A program made the translations under genes and the position numbers. The notes beneath the pieces were generated by a model, which was given only the letters and a program-made list of their open reading frames with translations, did not search any database and was not told where the DNA came from. DNA of 64,000 nucleotides from Pseudomonas chlororaphis subsp. piscium (GTDB lineage: Bacteria > Pseudomonadota > Gammaproteobacteria > Pseudomonadales > Pseudomonadaceae): contig NZ_CP027707.1 of NCBI RefSeq assembly GCF_003850345.1, positions 3,534,001 through 3,598,000 of the forward strand, in the 5' to 3' direction. Shown here one piece after another: positions 50,115 through 59,440 of the stretch; the first letter of the stretch is position 1; each line of letters starts with the position of its first letter.

Positions 50115-50205
50115 TCGCCGTGAACAGGGCTGGAAGCGGCGAAATACCGGCGACTTTAAGGATCGTCCTATCCCGGATTTCTGAGGCTTTATTTAGAGTG
50201 GGTCA

Positions 50206-53034
50206 ATGAGATTAAAGACCTACCTTCATCAGATCAGTCCCGTATTTTCCAGTCCAGAAGCCGCCAGCAGGTTGCTGCGTCTTTTCGCGCTCATTCTTTT
50301 GGTCGGCATCCTCGGTGCCGTCTACAACTTCCTCAATTCCACCCTCAGCAACGACATTTCCCGGCGCCGCGGCTACATGAGCAGCGCCATCGCCGAAGCC
50401 CAGACCTTCTTCACCAGCCGCGAGGCCTTGCTGGAAAGCCTCAGCCTGTCCGCGGTGCGCCGTTCCAAACAAGCCCAGGCCTTGGTGTACCTGCCCTCCA
50501 GCGAAGAGCTGCACCTGCAACTGGGCGACATCGATGACCCCTGGAGCATCTGGCTGAGCCAGCGCATGCGCGAATATTTCAAGGCCAAGCAGGTCAACCT
50601 GCTGTATGTAAGCTCCGGTCCCGAGGCTCGGGTCATGCGCCTCTACAGCAGCAACCCCACCTCCCCCAACCTGCCCAGTACCATCCTCTCGAAGCTTGAG
50701 GCGCTCAACCATGGGGAGCGTCCGGACACCAACGAGCTGTGGCTCACCGATCAGTCCACGCAGACTTCGCAGCTGTACATTTTCACCCGGCTCGACGAGC
50801 GCTCCGATGACTCCGGCTGGCTGGGCCTGGAAATGGATGGACGGGAAGTGCTCAAGGCCCTCAGCGACCAGAGCGCCGGCGAGTTCATGATGTTCAACTC
50901 CGAAGGCGCACTGCTGTTCACCAACACCCCGGCCGGCCGCCTGGGCCAGGCCCTGCAGCAACTGCAAGGCAGCAACTTCTTCGGGTTTGTCGGCAGTGGC
51001 TGGTGGCCCGATCACCTGGTGATCCGCAAGCAGCTGATGACCTCCGACTGGCAACTGGTCTACTCCTTCAGCCTGCGCGCCCTGCTGATCGCGCTCTGGC
51101 CCCAGCTGGCCGGCACCCTGGTGTTCTGCCTGTTCAGCATCAGCCTGATCTGCCTGCTGACCCGCCGCATCGAACACCGCTTCATCACCCCCGCGCTGAG
51201 CCGTATCCAGGCCCTGGTCGAGAGCGAGCTGTTCAGCCGCGACGTGATCCAGACCGCGCCCGTGGCCTTGTGCGTGCTGCGCCGTACCGATGGCCAGGTG
51301 GTCCTGGAAAACACCCTGGCGCAGCAGTGGCTGGGCGACGGTATCGAACGGGAAATACTCTGCGCCGGCTGGATCCAGCAAGCCTTCAAGAGCCACGAAC
51401 CGAACCGCTTCGACTACTTCGAGACCACCGACGGGCGCCATCTTTACCTGAGTTCCGCGCCCACCCGCTACAAGGGCGAGGACGTGTTGTTCTGCGCCTT
51501 CAGCGACATCAGCGCGCGCAAGCAGGTGGAAGCCGCGCTGGAAGAAGCCCGGCAGATGGCCGACGCGGCCAACGAAGCCAAGACCCTGTTCCTCGCCACC
51601 ATGAGCCATGAAATACGCACGCCGCTGTATGGCGTGCTGGGCACCCTGGAGCTGCTCGCCCGCACCCAGTTGGATACCCAGCAGCGCGACTACCTGCGCG
51701 CCATCGAGTGTTCTTCCTCGACCCTGTTGCAGTTGATCTGCGATGTGCTGGACGTGTCCAAGATCGAAGCCGGGCAACTGGCCCTGGAACTGAATGAGTT
51801 CTCGCCACTGGACCTGGTCCACGAGCTGATCCAGGGCTATTCCGCGGCGGCGTCGAACAAGGGCCTGCTGCTCTACTCCTGCGTGGACCCGCAAATCCCC
51901 GAGCGACTGATCGGCGACGTCACCCGCATCCGGCAGATCCTCAGCAACCTGCTCAACAACGCGGTGAAGTTCACCGACCTGGGGCGCATCGTGCTGCGGG
52001 TCAACCTGCTGAGCCGCGATGGCGAGCGCTCCAGCATCCTGTGGCAGGTCTCCGACACCGGCAAAGGCATTGCCCAGGATCATCAACCATTGATCTTCGA
52101 ACCCTTCTATCAAACCGGCGGCAACGCCAACGTGGTGGCGGGCACCGGCTTGGGCCTGCCGATCTGTCAGCGCCTCACCCAATTGATGAACGGCAGCCTG
52201 CGCATGGTCAGCGAACTGGGGCTGGGCAGCAGCTTCTCCCTCACCCTGCCCCTGGAAGCGGCGATCGATGGGCCGGTCACCCTGCCCGCCACGCAGCTGC
52301 TGCCGGAAACCATCTATGTGATGTCCAGCGTACGGGAGCTGGCGGAATCCATCGGCGGCTGGCTGCGCCAGTGGGGCGCGCGGGTGCAGCTCTGCCATCC
52401 CTCGAAGATCGCGCCGACCAGCGACTGTCTGCTGGTCGAGGTTCACCCCGGCGAACTGGAACAGCGCCTGCAACCCGACTGGCCCGGTCCGCTGATCCTC
52501 GCCACCGGCACCGGCAATAACGAACCCCAGGTTCGTACCGGGTGCTGGCACGTGAACCTGAACCACCTGCGCTCCATTCATCAGGCGGTCAGCCAGGCCC
52601 AGGGGCTGTGGGTGGCCAAGGCCGAGAACCACAACGAACACTGGACGTTGAAACAACTGAACCTGAACGTGCTGGTGGCCGAAGACAACGTCATCAACCA
52701 GCTGATCCTCAGGGATCAGCTGGAAGAGCTGGGCTGCAGCGTGGAACTTGCGTCAAACGGCGAGGAAGCCCTGTCGATGTGGAATCCCGAGCGGTTCGAT
52801 CTGGTCCTCACCGACGTCAACATGCCCGTGATGAATGGCTATGAACTGGCCAAGGAGCTGCGACGCCGTGGCTGTACGGTCCCGATCATCGGCGCCACGG
52901 CCAATGCGATGCGTGGAGAAGAAGAGCAATGTCTGGCGGCCGGAATGAACCATTGCCTGGTCAAACCTTTTGCATTACGCGCCCTGTTCAATTACCTAGC
53001 GCCCTATGAAAGAGCGAAGAATGAAGCCCTGTAG
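50206..53034 (+). CDS. Hybrid sensor histidine kinase (PvrS-like), no HPt
   Basis: A 942-residue inner membrane kinase. TM1 is at about residues 23-42 ([20 protein letters not shown]), a periplasmic sensor of about 245 residues follows, and TM2 is at about 289-315. A PAS-like segment lies at about 345-440, then a HisKA domain with His468 in [14 protein letters not shown], HATPase boxes ([21 protein letters not shown]), a degenerate middle receiver-like region at about 690-805, and a C-terminal receiver with Asp870 in LVLTDVNMP. There is no HPt domain. It is strongly similar to the second kinase of this cluster, indicating duplication. It overlaps the REC-EAL gene by 14 nt. The arrangement resembles pvrS-pvrR-rcsC-rcsB. 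Confidence 0.9.
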   Translation: MRLKTYLHQISPVFSSPEAASRLLRLFALILLVGILGAVYNFLNSTLSNDISRRRGYMSSAIAEAQTFFTSREALLESLSLSAVRRSKQAQALVYLPSSEELHLQLGDIDDPWSIWLSQRMREYFKAKQVNLLYVSSGPEARVMRLYSSNPTSPNLPSTILSKLEALNHGERPDTNELWLTDQSTQTSQLYIFTRLDERSDDSGWLGLEMDGREVLKALSDQSAGEFMMFNSEGALLFTNTPAGRLGQALQQLQGSNFFGFVGSGWWPDHLVIRKQLMTSDWQLVYSFSLRALLIALWPQLAGTLVFCLFSISLICLLTRRIEHRFITPALSRIQALVESELFSRDVIQTAPVALCVLRRTDGQVVLENTLAQQWLGDGIEREILCAGWIQQAFKSHEPNRFDYFETTDGRHLYLSSAPTRYKGEDVLFCAFSDISARKQVEAALEEARQMADAANEAKTLFLATMSHEIRTPLYGVLGTLELLARTQLDTQQRDYLRAIECSSSTLLQLICDVLDVSKIEAGQLALELNEFSPLDLVHELIQGYSAAASNKGLLLYSCVDPQIPERLIGDVTRIRQILSNLLNNAVKFTDLGRIVLRVNLLSRDGERSSILWQVSDTGKGIAQDHQPLIFEPFYQTGGNANVVAGTGLGLPICQRLTQLMNGSLRMVSELGLGSSFSLTLPLEAAIDGPVTLPATQLLPETIYVMSSVRELAESIGGWLRQWGARVQLCHPSKIAPTSDCLLVEVHPGELEQRLQPDWPGPLILATGTGNNEPQVRTGCWHVNLNHLRSIHQAVSQAQGLWVAKAENHNEHWTLKQLNLNVLVAEDNVINQLILRDQLEELGCSVELASNGEEALSMWNPERFDLVLTDVNMPVMNGYELAKELRRRGCTVPIIGATANAMRGEEEQCLAAGMNHCLVKPFALRALFNYLAPYERAKNEAL

Positions 53035-54211
53035 CATATTGATCGTTGAAGACCATCCCTTCCAGCACATGTACCTGCAGCATCTGTTCGGTGAGCTGGG
53101 CCCCTATTACCTGGAAGGCGCACGGGATGGCGAAGAGGCGCTGGAACGCTTGAAATGGCGCAAGTTCGACCTGGTGCTCACCGACCTGTTGATGCCGGGA
53201 ATGGATGGCGTGCAGTTCATCCAGAGGCTGGCGGCCCTGCACTCCAAGCCGGCGCTGGCGATCATGAGCTCGGCTTCGCGGCGCATGCTGATGAGCGCCA
53301 GCCTGGTTGCCAAGAATCTCGGGGTGAAAGTCATCGGCCTGATTTCGAAACCGGTGAACCTTGCTGCCCTGCAAACCCTGACCACCCAATTGAGCATTTC
53401 GCAACCAAGCTCGCCGCGCCCCTTGCCGGCCTCCATGCTCAGTCGGGCCGCGCTGGCCCAGGCCATCGAGGAAGAGCAGTTCGAGGCCTGGTTCCAACCC
53501 AAGAAATCGCTGTTCAACGGCCGCATCGTCGCCGCCGAAGCCCTGGTCCGCTGGATGCACCCGACACAAGGCATGATGCTGCCCGACACTTTCCTGCCCG
53601 CCCTCAAGTCCTTCGATCTCGAGGAGGACCTGCTGTGGCTGGTCCTGCGCCAGGCGATCCAGGCCCAGGCACGCTGGCGCCAGCAGGACTACGATATTCC
53701 GGTGTCGATCAATCTGCCGACCCACCTGCTCAACAGCCACGACCTGGCGGACCGCCTGTTCGACTTTGTGATGGAGCATCAGGGCGTACCGGGGCAGATC
53801 TGTTTCGAACTCATGGAGTGTTCGGTGCCCCAGGACATCAGTAACTTCTATGCCGGCGCCTGTCGTTTGCGCATCAAGGGCTTCGGCCTGTCCCAGGACG
53901 ACTTCGGCAAGGGCTACAGCTCGTACATGAACCTGGTTTCGACTCCGTTCACCGAACTGAAGATCGATCGCGCCCTGGTCCAGGGATGCCACGCCAGCGA
54001 AGAGCTGACCAAGGCCCTGACCAGCATCATTGCCCTGGGTCGCCAACTGGGCCTGACCGTGGTGGCCGAAGGCGTGGAAAGCGCCGAAGAGCTGGCGCTG
54101 TTGCGCAAGATCGATTGTAGCCAGGTGCAGGGCTTCCTGATCTCGCGCGCAGTCCCCTCCGAACAGTTTCAACAGTTGCTGGTGAACGACGGTCCAGCCG
54201 CCAGTTATTGA
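53021..54211 (+). CDS. REC-EAL response regulator, c-di-GMP phosphodiesterase (PvrR/RocR-like)
   Basis: A 396-residue protein. The receiver has Asp55 in LVLTDLLMPGMDG. The EAL domain has EAL at residues 173-175 (VAAEALVRW), SINLPTHLLN, the Glu in CFELMEC, QDDFGKGYSSY, FTELKIDRALV, VVAEGVES and VQGFLISRAV. The metal and catalytic signature residues (Glu, DDFG, Lys, AEGVE) are all retained, so it is probably an active phosphodiesterase lowering c-di-GMP. This would favour motility over biofilm. It overlaps the kinase gene; ATG 53021 is preferred, ATG 53006 is possible. Confidence 0.9.
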   Translation: MKPCSILIVEDHPFQHMYLQHLFGELGPYYLEGARDGEEALERLKWRKFDLVLTDLLMPGMDGVQFIQRLAALHSKPALAIMSSASRRMLMSASLVAKNLGVKVIGLISKPVNLAALQTLTTQLSISQPSSPRPLPASMLSRAALAQAIEEEQFEAWFQPKKSLFNGRIVAAEALVRWMHPTQGMMLPDTFLPALKSFDLEEDLLWLVLRQAIQAQARWRQQDYDIPVSINLPTHLLNSHDLADRLFDFVMEHQGVPGQICFELMECSVPQDISNFYAGACRLRIKGFGLSQDDFGKGYSSYMNLVSTPFTELKIDRALVQGCHASEELTKALTSIIALGRQLGLTVVAEGVESAEELALLRKIDCSQVQGFLISRAVPSEQFQQLLVNDGPAASY

Positions 54212-54323
54212 ACCGAGGACATCCACCCCTTCAGGATTACATGCCCCACATCACTGACAAGTCGTTGTTTAAAGGTAAAATCCTCAAGGCTTCGACTTTT
54301 TCATGCTTTTTTGGATACCAGTG

Positions 54324-57300
54324 ATGAACCATCAGGACACGCTTCTCGAGAATCTGAAGCGATACTCGACTCGCCTGAACAAGGGATTGTTGATTTTTCT
54401 CGGCTTGACCCTGCTGTTGATCGCCATCAGTTATTGGTCGTCGCACAAACTGCTCGAAGAACAACACGACAGGTTCAAGGCGCACTTTGCGCGGATGATG
54501 GAAGACATCCGCGAACATGAAGACTTCCTCCGCGGCGTGGCCGTGCAAAGCACCAAGGTGCCCTTTCACACCAACGACTCGGGTTCGTACCTGAAAAGCG
54601 CCTTGCCCGAAGAGGGACCGCACAACTACCTGGGCCAGGAATTTGCCTTTTCCACGCCCTTCAGCCTGTCGGTCAATCACCAGAACGTCGAGCCTGACAC
54701 CTTGGCCAGGCTATCCGAGCTGGGAGAGCACCTGACCGACTATTACAGCGCCTTCTGGTCCACGTCCCATTACCAGTCACCGCCGTTTTTTCTATTCGAT
54801 GCCGAGGACAACTTCAATATCGGCATTCCAGCAGCCGGGCATTCACGAGACCCGCTCTGGAAAAACGACACCCCCAACAAGGCACTCGTCCTGCAAACAC
54901 TCAAGCTTCTGCTGGCGAAAGATTCGGCGCGGACCGATGGCGCGGTCGATTGGCACCCCCTTGCCCCGCAGCAAGACAATGAGGCCCCCGTCCGGCTGCT
55001 GGCCTATGTCAGCGCCCATCTCGGGCCGCAATGGTCACGCGTCCAGGGCACCGGTAACCAGGTCGGCATAGCCTCGCTGTTGAGCATGGATCTGGTCAAT
55101 GACATCAAGCGACTCATGCCGTGGTCGACCTATGACCATATCGCCCTGGTCGCCCCCTCCGGAAAGGTGCTGAGCGGTTCGCTGCAACCGGGCGTCACGC
55201 TGCATGACGGGCTGAACATCACCGGCGACGGCATGGTCTTCAAAGTGACGAGCCATTCCGCCGAGCCCTGGACCGCCCTCTACACCGTCGGTTTCAAGAG
55301 CTACTTCAACTACACCCTGTGGCCCCTGCCGGTCTTGCTGGCCCTGCTGATCGGCGGCATTGGCTGTGGCTGGCTGGTCAGTCGGCGGTATCAGTCGCGG
55401 ATCGTCAAACCGGTCTATGAGGCTTATCAACGCACCATCGAAAGCGAGGCTTTCAGCCGGGCCGTGATCGATAGCGCGCCCACCGGCCTGTGCGTGGTGC
55501 GCCGCTCGGACTTCAAGGTCCTGCTGGAAAACCGGAAAGCCCAGCAGTGGCAAGGCAGCACAAGACTGCGAGCGGCCCTGGAGAGCCGACAGGACCTGTC
55601 CGTCGCCGGTGAAGCCCGGCTGGACATCGAGGGTACTCACCTGCAGGTAGGCTTCGTGCCCACCCGTTACCAGGGCGAGGATGCCTTGCTCTGTGCCTTC
55701 CACGACGTGACCAGTCACATCGAGGGCGCGGCCATGCTGGAGCAGGCCCGACGCTCCGCCGCTGCGGCGAGCGAAGCCAAGACCCTGTTCCTCGCCACCA
55801 TGAGTCACGAAATACGCACCCCGCTCTATGGCGTTCTGGGCACCCTGGAACTGCTCGGGCTGACGCGCCTGGATGCCCGGCAGCGCGAGCACCTGCAAAC
55901 CATCCAGCGCTCGTCCAGCACCCTGTTCCAATTGATCAGCGATGTCCTGGATATTTCCAAGATCGAATCCGGGCAGATGGCGATCGAGTCCCAGGAGTTC
56001 TGCCCGTTGCAGATGATCGAGGACACCCTGCACGCCTACAGTGTCTTCGCCGAAAACAAAGGCTTGCTGCTGTATGCCTGTGTCGATGCGACGTTGCCCG
56101 ACCAACTGCTGGGCGACCCGGTGCGTATCCGGCAAATCCTCAACAACCTGCTCAGCAATGCCATCAAGTTCACCGACACCGGGCGCGTGGTGCTGCGGGT
56201 CAGGGTCCTGGAATGCATGGATGGCCAGGCCAGCCTGGAATGGCAGGTCACCGACTCCGGCATCGGCATTTCGCCAGCCCAACAGGAACGCCTGTTCGAC
56301 ACCTTCTACCAGGTACGCGACGCTTCCAGCGAGGCCGGTGCCGGGCTCGGCCTGGCGATTTGCCGCTGGTTGACGGAAATGATGGACGGCCAGATGCGCG
56401 TGGTCAGCGAACCCGGCCTGGGCAGCAGCTTCTCGCTGCGGCTGGGGCTGAAAGTCATGCCAGGCTCGCTGGAAGACTGCGCGGACATCCTGCCAACCAC
56501 CCAGGCGGTGTATGTGCGGGCGCCCGCCGTGGAACTGACGCAGAGCACCTGTGACTGGCTGAATCGCCTCGGCGTGGTCGCCAAGCCATTGCCGGCCTTT
56601 GTCGAAGAGTCGCGCCAGGCCAACCTGCTGGTCGATGTTCTACCCTCCGACAGCCTGCCCGCCTGGGCCGGCCCCCGGGTCCTGTGCGTCAGCGGCGAGC
56701 ACCCTCCGGCCCAGCCTCTGCAGGGTTGCAGCGTGGATGTCCATGATGTACGGGCCATTGCCAGGGCTGTCTCGCTGACCCTGCACGGAAAAACCATCGC
56801 ACCCGCCGCTCCCGAAGGCGACCTGAGCAGCAGGCTCGGCCTGCATATCCTGGTGGCCGAGGACAACGCGATCAATCAGGCGATCATCAAGGAGCAACTC
56901 GAAGCCCTGGGCTGCACCGTGACAGCCGCCTCCAATGGCGAAGAAGCCTTGCAGCTCTGGCAGCCGCAGGTGTTCGACCTGGTGCTGACCGATGTGAACA
57001 TGCCGCTGCTCAACGGCTATGAACTGGCCCGTGCCCTGCGTGAGCGTGACCGGGAGATTCCGATCGTCGGGGTCACGGCCAATGCCATGCGCGAAGAAGG
57101 CGCCCGCTGCATGGCCGTCGGCATGAGTGCCTGGCTGGTCAAACCCTTGAGCCTGCAGACCCTGCACCAATACCTGTCGAATCTCTGCGCGAATGCGCCT
57201 GCCCAGGAACCGCAACCGATGATCGATGCAACGCCTCCTCCCACGACCGGCGACACCATGATCGAGCTGTCCCCGAAAATGCGCGAGCTGTTCATCAGCA

Positions 57301-57539
57301 CCATGCGCCAGGATGTCCAGAGCGTGACGGACGCCCTCGACGCCCAGGATGCCAAGCGGCTCGCCGAGCGGCTGCACAGTGCTGCCGGGGCGCTGGGTGC
57401 CGTGCAGTTGAGCGGACTGGCGAGAAGCTGCGCCGAACTGGAATCCCGGATACTGCAAAGCGCGATCACTTCTTCCGTGACCCTGGAGGTGAAAAGCCTG
57501 ATACAAAGCTTGACGGATATTCTTAATGCACTTGAATGA
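54324..57539 (+). CDS. Hybrid sensor histidine kinase with C-terminal HPt (RcsC-like)
   Basis: About 1071 residues. TM1 lies at about residues 21-40 (GLLIFLGLTLLLIAISYW), then a periplasmic sensor, TM2 at about 327-350 (LWPLPVLLALLIGGIGCGWL), and a PAS-like segment. HisKA has His495 in [14 protein letters not shown], HATPase boxes are present (SNAIKFT, DSGIGIS, GAGLGLA), the receiver has Asp890 in LVLTDVNMP, and an HPt domain has His1018 in ERLHSAAGALG. From the HisKA domain onward it closely parallels the first kinase. The HPt could serve both kinases and phosphorylate the NarL-type and REC-EAL regulators (inference). ATG 54324 is preferred over 54303. Confidence 0.9.
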   Translation: MNHQDTLLENLKRYSTRLNKGLLIFLGLTLLLIAISYWSSHKLLEEQHDRFKAHFARMMEDIREHEDFLRGVAVQSTKVPFHTNDSGSYLKSALPEEGPHNYLGQEFAFSTPFSLSVNHQNVEPDTLARLSELGEHLTDYYSAFWSTSHYQSPPFFLFDAEDNFNIGIPAAGHSRDPLWKNDTPNKALVLQTLKLLLAKDSARTDGAVDWHPLAPQQDNEAPVRLLAYVSAHLGPQWSRVQGTGNQVGIASLLSMDLVNDIKRLMPWSTYDHIALVAPSGKVLSGSLQPGVTLHDGLNITGDGMVFKVTSHSAEPWTALYTVGFKSYFNYTLWPLPVLLALLIGGIGCGWLVSRRYQSRIVKPVYEAYQRTIESEAFSRAVIDSAPTGLCVVRRSDFKVLLENRKAQQWQGSTRLRAALESRQDLSVAGEARLDIEGTHLQVGFVPTRYQGEDALLCAFHDVTSHIEGAAMLEQARRSAAAASEAKTLFLATMSHEIRTPLYGVLGTLELLGLTRLDARQREHLQTIQRSSSTLFQLISDVLDISKIESGQMAIESQEFCPLQMIEDTLHAYSVFAENKGLLLYACVDATLPDQLLGDPVRIRQILNNLLSNAIKFTDTGRVVLRVRVLECMDGQASLEWQVTDSGIGISPAQQERLFDTFYQVRDASSEAGAGLGLAICRWLTEMMDGQMRVVSEPGLGSSFSLRLGLKVMPGSLEDCADILPTTQAVYVRAPAVELTQSTCDWLNRLGVVAKPLPAFVEESRQANLLVDVLPSDSLPAWAGPRVLCVSGEHPPAQPLQGCSVDVHDVRAIARAVSLTLHGKTIAPAAPEGDLSSRLGLHILVAEDNAINQAIIKEQLEALGCTVTAASNGEEALQLWQPQVFDLVLTDVNMPLLNGYELARALRERDREIPIVGVTANAMREEGARCMAVGMSAWLVKPLSLQTLHQYLSNLCANAPAQEPQPMIDATPPPTTGDTMIELSPKMRELFISTMRQDVQSVTDALDAQDAKRLAERLHSAAGALGAVQLSGLARSCAELESRILQSAITSSVTLEVKSLIQSLTDILNALE

Positions 57540-57613
57540 GACGCGACAAGATTTGATGAACGCAATCCTTTACTCTTGCTCCCTACCAACCGGCGTATTA
57601 CGAGTGGCTAGTC

Positions 57614-58261
57614 ATGGAAAAATATAAAGTAGTCATCGCCGACGATCATCCGATTGTTCTGCTCGGCGTTCGCGAGTTGATGGAGCGGGAAAGCGACTTT
57701 GAAATAGTCGGTGAGGCGATCAGCTCCCAGGGCTTGATCGAGATCCTCGAACAGCAGCCGGTCGATATCGTCATCACCGATTACAACATGCCCGGGGACT
57801 CGCCCTACGGCGACGGCCTCAAGCTGGTCGAATACCTGAAGCGCCACTTCCCGCGCCTGCAGATACTGATCCTGACCATGATCTCCAACCAGTTGATCCT
57901 CACGCGCCTGCATGAGCTGGGGGTGGTCGGGGTGATCCAGAAAAGCCAGCTGCACAATGAAATCCAAGTGGCGCTCAAGACCATTGTCGAAAGAGGTTCT
58001 TATCAGAGTCTCGAACCTGCGCCGAGCTCGGTTATTGAATCCAGCGCGAGCATCGACGACCGGATTTCCATGCTCTCGCCCAAGGAGTTTGAAATCTTGC
58101 GGCTGTTCGTTTCCGGCAAGAGTGTCAGTGACATTGCCCGAAGCCAGAACCGCAGTTCGAAGACCATCAGCGCGCAGAAAATCTCCGCCATGCGCAAGCT
58201 GGAAGTCGAGAGCGATCAGGACCTGCTGACGTACTGCATCGGTCGCAACATCTTCAACTGA
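57614..58261 (+). CDS. NarL/LuxR-family response regulator (RcsB-like)
   Basis: A 215-residue regulator. The receiver has VVIADDHPIVLLGVREL and phosphoacceptor Asp56 in VDIVITDYNMPG. The C-terminal LuxR-type HTH is at about residues 148-205 (LSPKEFEILRLFVSGKSVSDIA, NRSSKTISAQKISAMRKL). It closes the signalling cluster, 74 nt after the HPt kinase, and is its expected DNA-binding output. In P. aeruginosa the equivalent RcsB or RocA1 controls Cup fimbriae; no fimbrial genes lie in this window. Confidence 0.92.
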   Translation: MEKYKVVIADDHPIVLLGVRELMERESDFEIVGEAISSQGLIEILEQQPVDIVITDYNMPGDSPYGDGLKLVEYLKRHFPRLQILILTMISNQLILTRLHELGVVGVIQKSQLHNEIQVALKTIVERGSYQSLEPAPSSVIESSASIDDRISMLSPKEFEILRLFVSGKSVSDIARSQNRSSKTISAQKISAMRKLEVESDQDLLTYCIGRNIFN

Positions 58262-58300
58262 CCCCCTCCCATCCAGCGAAGACAGAAGGCCCGAACGACG

Positions 58301-58714
58301 ATGACCTGCGACGACCAGTTCGACCTGCAACAGCTTCAAGGTGCCTGGGAACAGGTGGAGTACGAGGACAACGGGGTCAGCAACCCACCTGACGAACATG
58401 GCCCCCCAGGAGCTCTTACCCTGATCCAGGGGCAAGGGTTTCGCGTCGTGACGCTTGAGGGCGAGTTGTTGCTCGCGGGTAGTTTCACCCTCGACACCCG
58501 GACCACGCCGAAGTCCATTACCTGGGTCGACTCCATGGGCGCCGACACCGGCAAGCACTTGCCAGCCAGCTATCGACTGGAAGGCGATGACTTCGTCTTC
58601 ATCGCCGCGGACGAGGGCCAGCCCAGGCCCACCGAGTTCCGCACCGGGCCGGGTGAAACCCTGCGCCGGTTCGTCCGCGTTTCACAGGATGGCACAGGCC
58701 TCGGCAACCGCTGA
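58301..58714 (+). CDS. TIGR03067-like small lipocalin-type protein
   Basis: A 137-residue protein of the TIGR03067-like pattern: DLQQLQGAWEQVEYEDNG at the start, LTIQG-like and LEGELLLAGSFTLD in the middle, and the closing pair LPASYRLEGDDFVFI and GEGLRR-like residues. These small beta-barrel domains are of unknown function. No signal peptide is visible. It lies 39 nt after the response regulator and could share its transcript, making it a candidate regulated or accessory gene of that system. Confidence 0.7.
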   Translation: MTCDDQFDLQQLQGAWEQVEYEDNGVSNPPDEHGPPGALTLIQGQGFRVVTLEGELLLAGSFTLDTRTTPKSITWVDSMGADTGKHLPASYRLEGDDFVFIAADEGQPRPTEFRTGPGETLRRFVRVSQDGTGLGNR

Positions 58715-58741
58715 GGTTCGCGCATTGGGCCGGCATGCCCG

Positions 58742-59368
58742 TCACGCCCTGGCCCGTTCTATTTCCCGCCCCGCCAGCTCGCCGATCGCCAGCAACACAG
58801 CGCAATCCGCGCCATCCTGGGCCTGTACCGACATGCCTTGAATGATCGCCCCGATATACCGGGCCAGCGCCGCTGCCTGGGTATCGGCGCGCAGTTGCCC
58901 GCTGGCGATGCCCTGCTCGATATGCGCTTCGAAGGCCTTGAGGGTGTTGGCCCGCAAGGTGCTCACAAACTCACGAATCCCATCGTTTTCCACCGCGCAG
59001 GTCAGGGTCGCGGTGGAGATCATGCAGCCCCGCGGCCGGCCCGGCAGGCTGTACTCATGGGCCGCCTCGCGCAGCAGGCGGAGGAAGCCGTCGACCACAT
59101 CCGTCTCCTCGCGCAGTGCCCGTTCGGCAAAGGCCCCGGTGCTGCGCTGGTAATGCGCCAACGCCTGCTGGTAAAGCTCGGCCTTGGACCTGAACGCGGC
59201 ATACAGGCTTTGCACCGTGATGCCCATGGCCGCCGACAACTCCGGCATCGAGGCGCCTTCATAACCCAGGCGCCAGAACACCTCGGCCGCAAGGGCCAGG
59301 ACCTGGTCGCGATCGAAGGCAATCGGCCGTCCGCGACGACGCACCACGGCAGCAGGGTTATTTATCAT
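58742..59368 (-). CDS. TetR-family transcriptional regulator
   Basis: A 208-residue regulator. The N-terminal HTH is seen in FDRDQVLALAAEVFWRLGYE, then SMPELSAAMGITVQSLYAAF and SKAELYQQALAHY. The C-terminal ligand domain contains GRPRGCMISTATLTC, typical of the AcrR/YxaF-like branch. It is divergent from the serine hydrolase gene across 72 nt, so it probably represses that gene and itself. ATG 59368 is preferred; GTG 59377 is in frame. Confidence 0.92.
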   Translation of the reverse strand: MINNPAAVVRRRGRPIAFDRDQVLALAAEVFWRLGYEGASMPELSAAMGITVQSLYAAFRSKAELYQQALAHYQRSTGAFAERALREETDVVDGFLRLLREAAHEYSLPGRPRGCMISTATLTCAVENDGIREFVSTLRANTLKAFEAHIEQGIASGQLRADTQAAALARYIGAIIQGMSVQAQDGADCAVLLAIGELAGREIERARA

Positions 59369-59440
59369 AATGATCACTATTGAAATTAGAGCGAATGCCG
59401 GTTAATCATAACGGACATTGTGATTATAGAGGCTGCCCCC
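59369..59440. promoter_or_regulatory. Divergent promoter region of the TetR/serine hydrolase pair
   Basis: A 72-nt AT-rich stretch between divergent starts. It contains ATAATGATCACTATT-like and TAATCATAACGGACATTGTGATTATA sequences with partial dyad symmetry (TAATCA and TGATTA at 59403-59426), plausible TetR-dimer operators. Confidence 0.5.
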
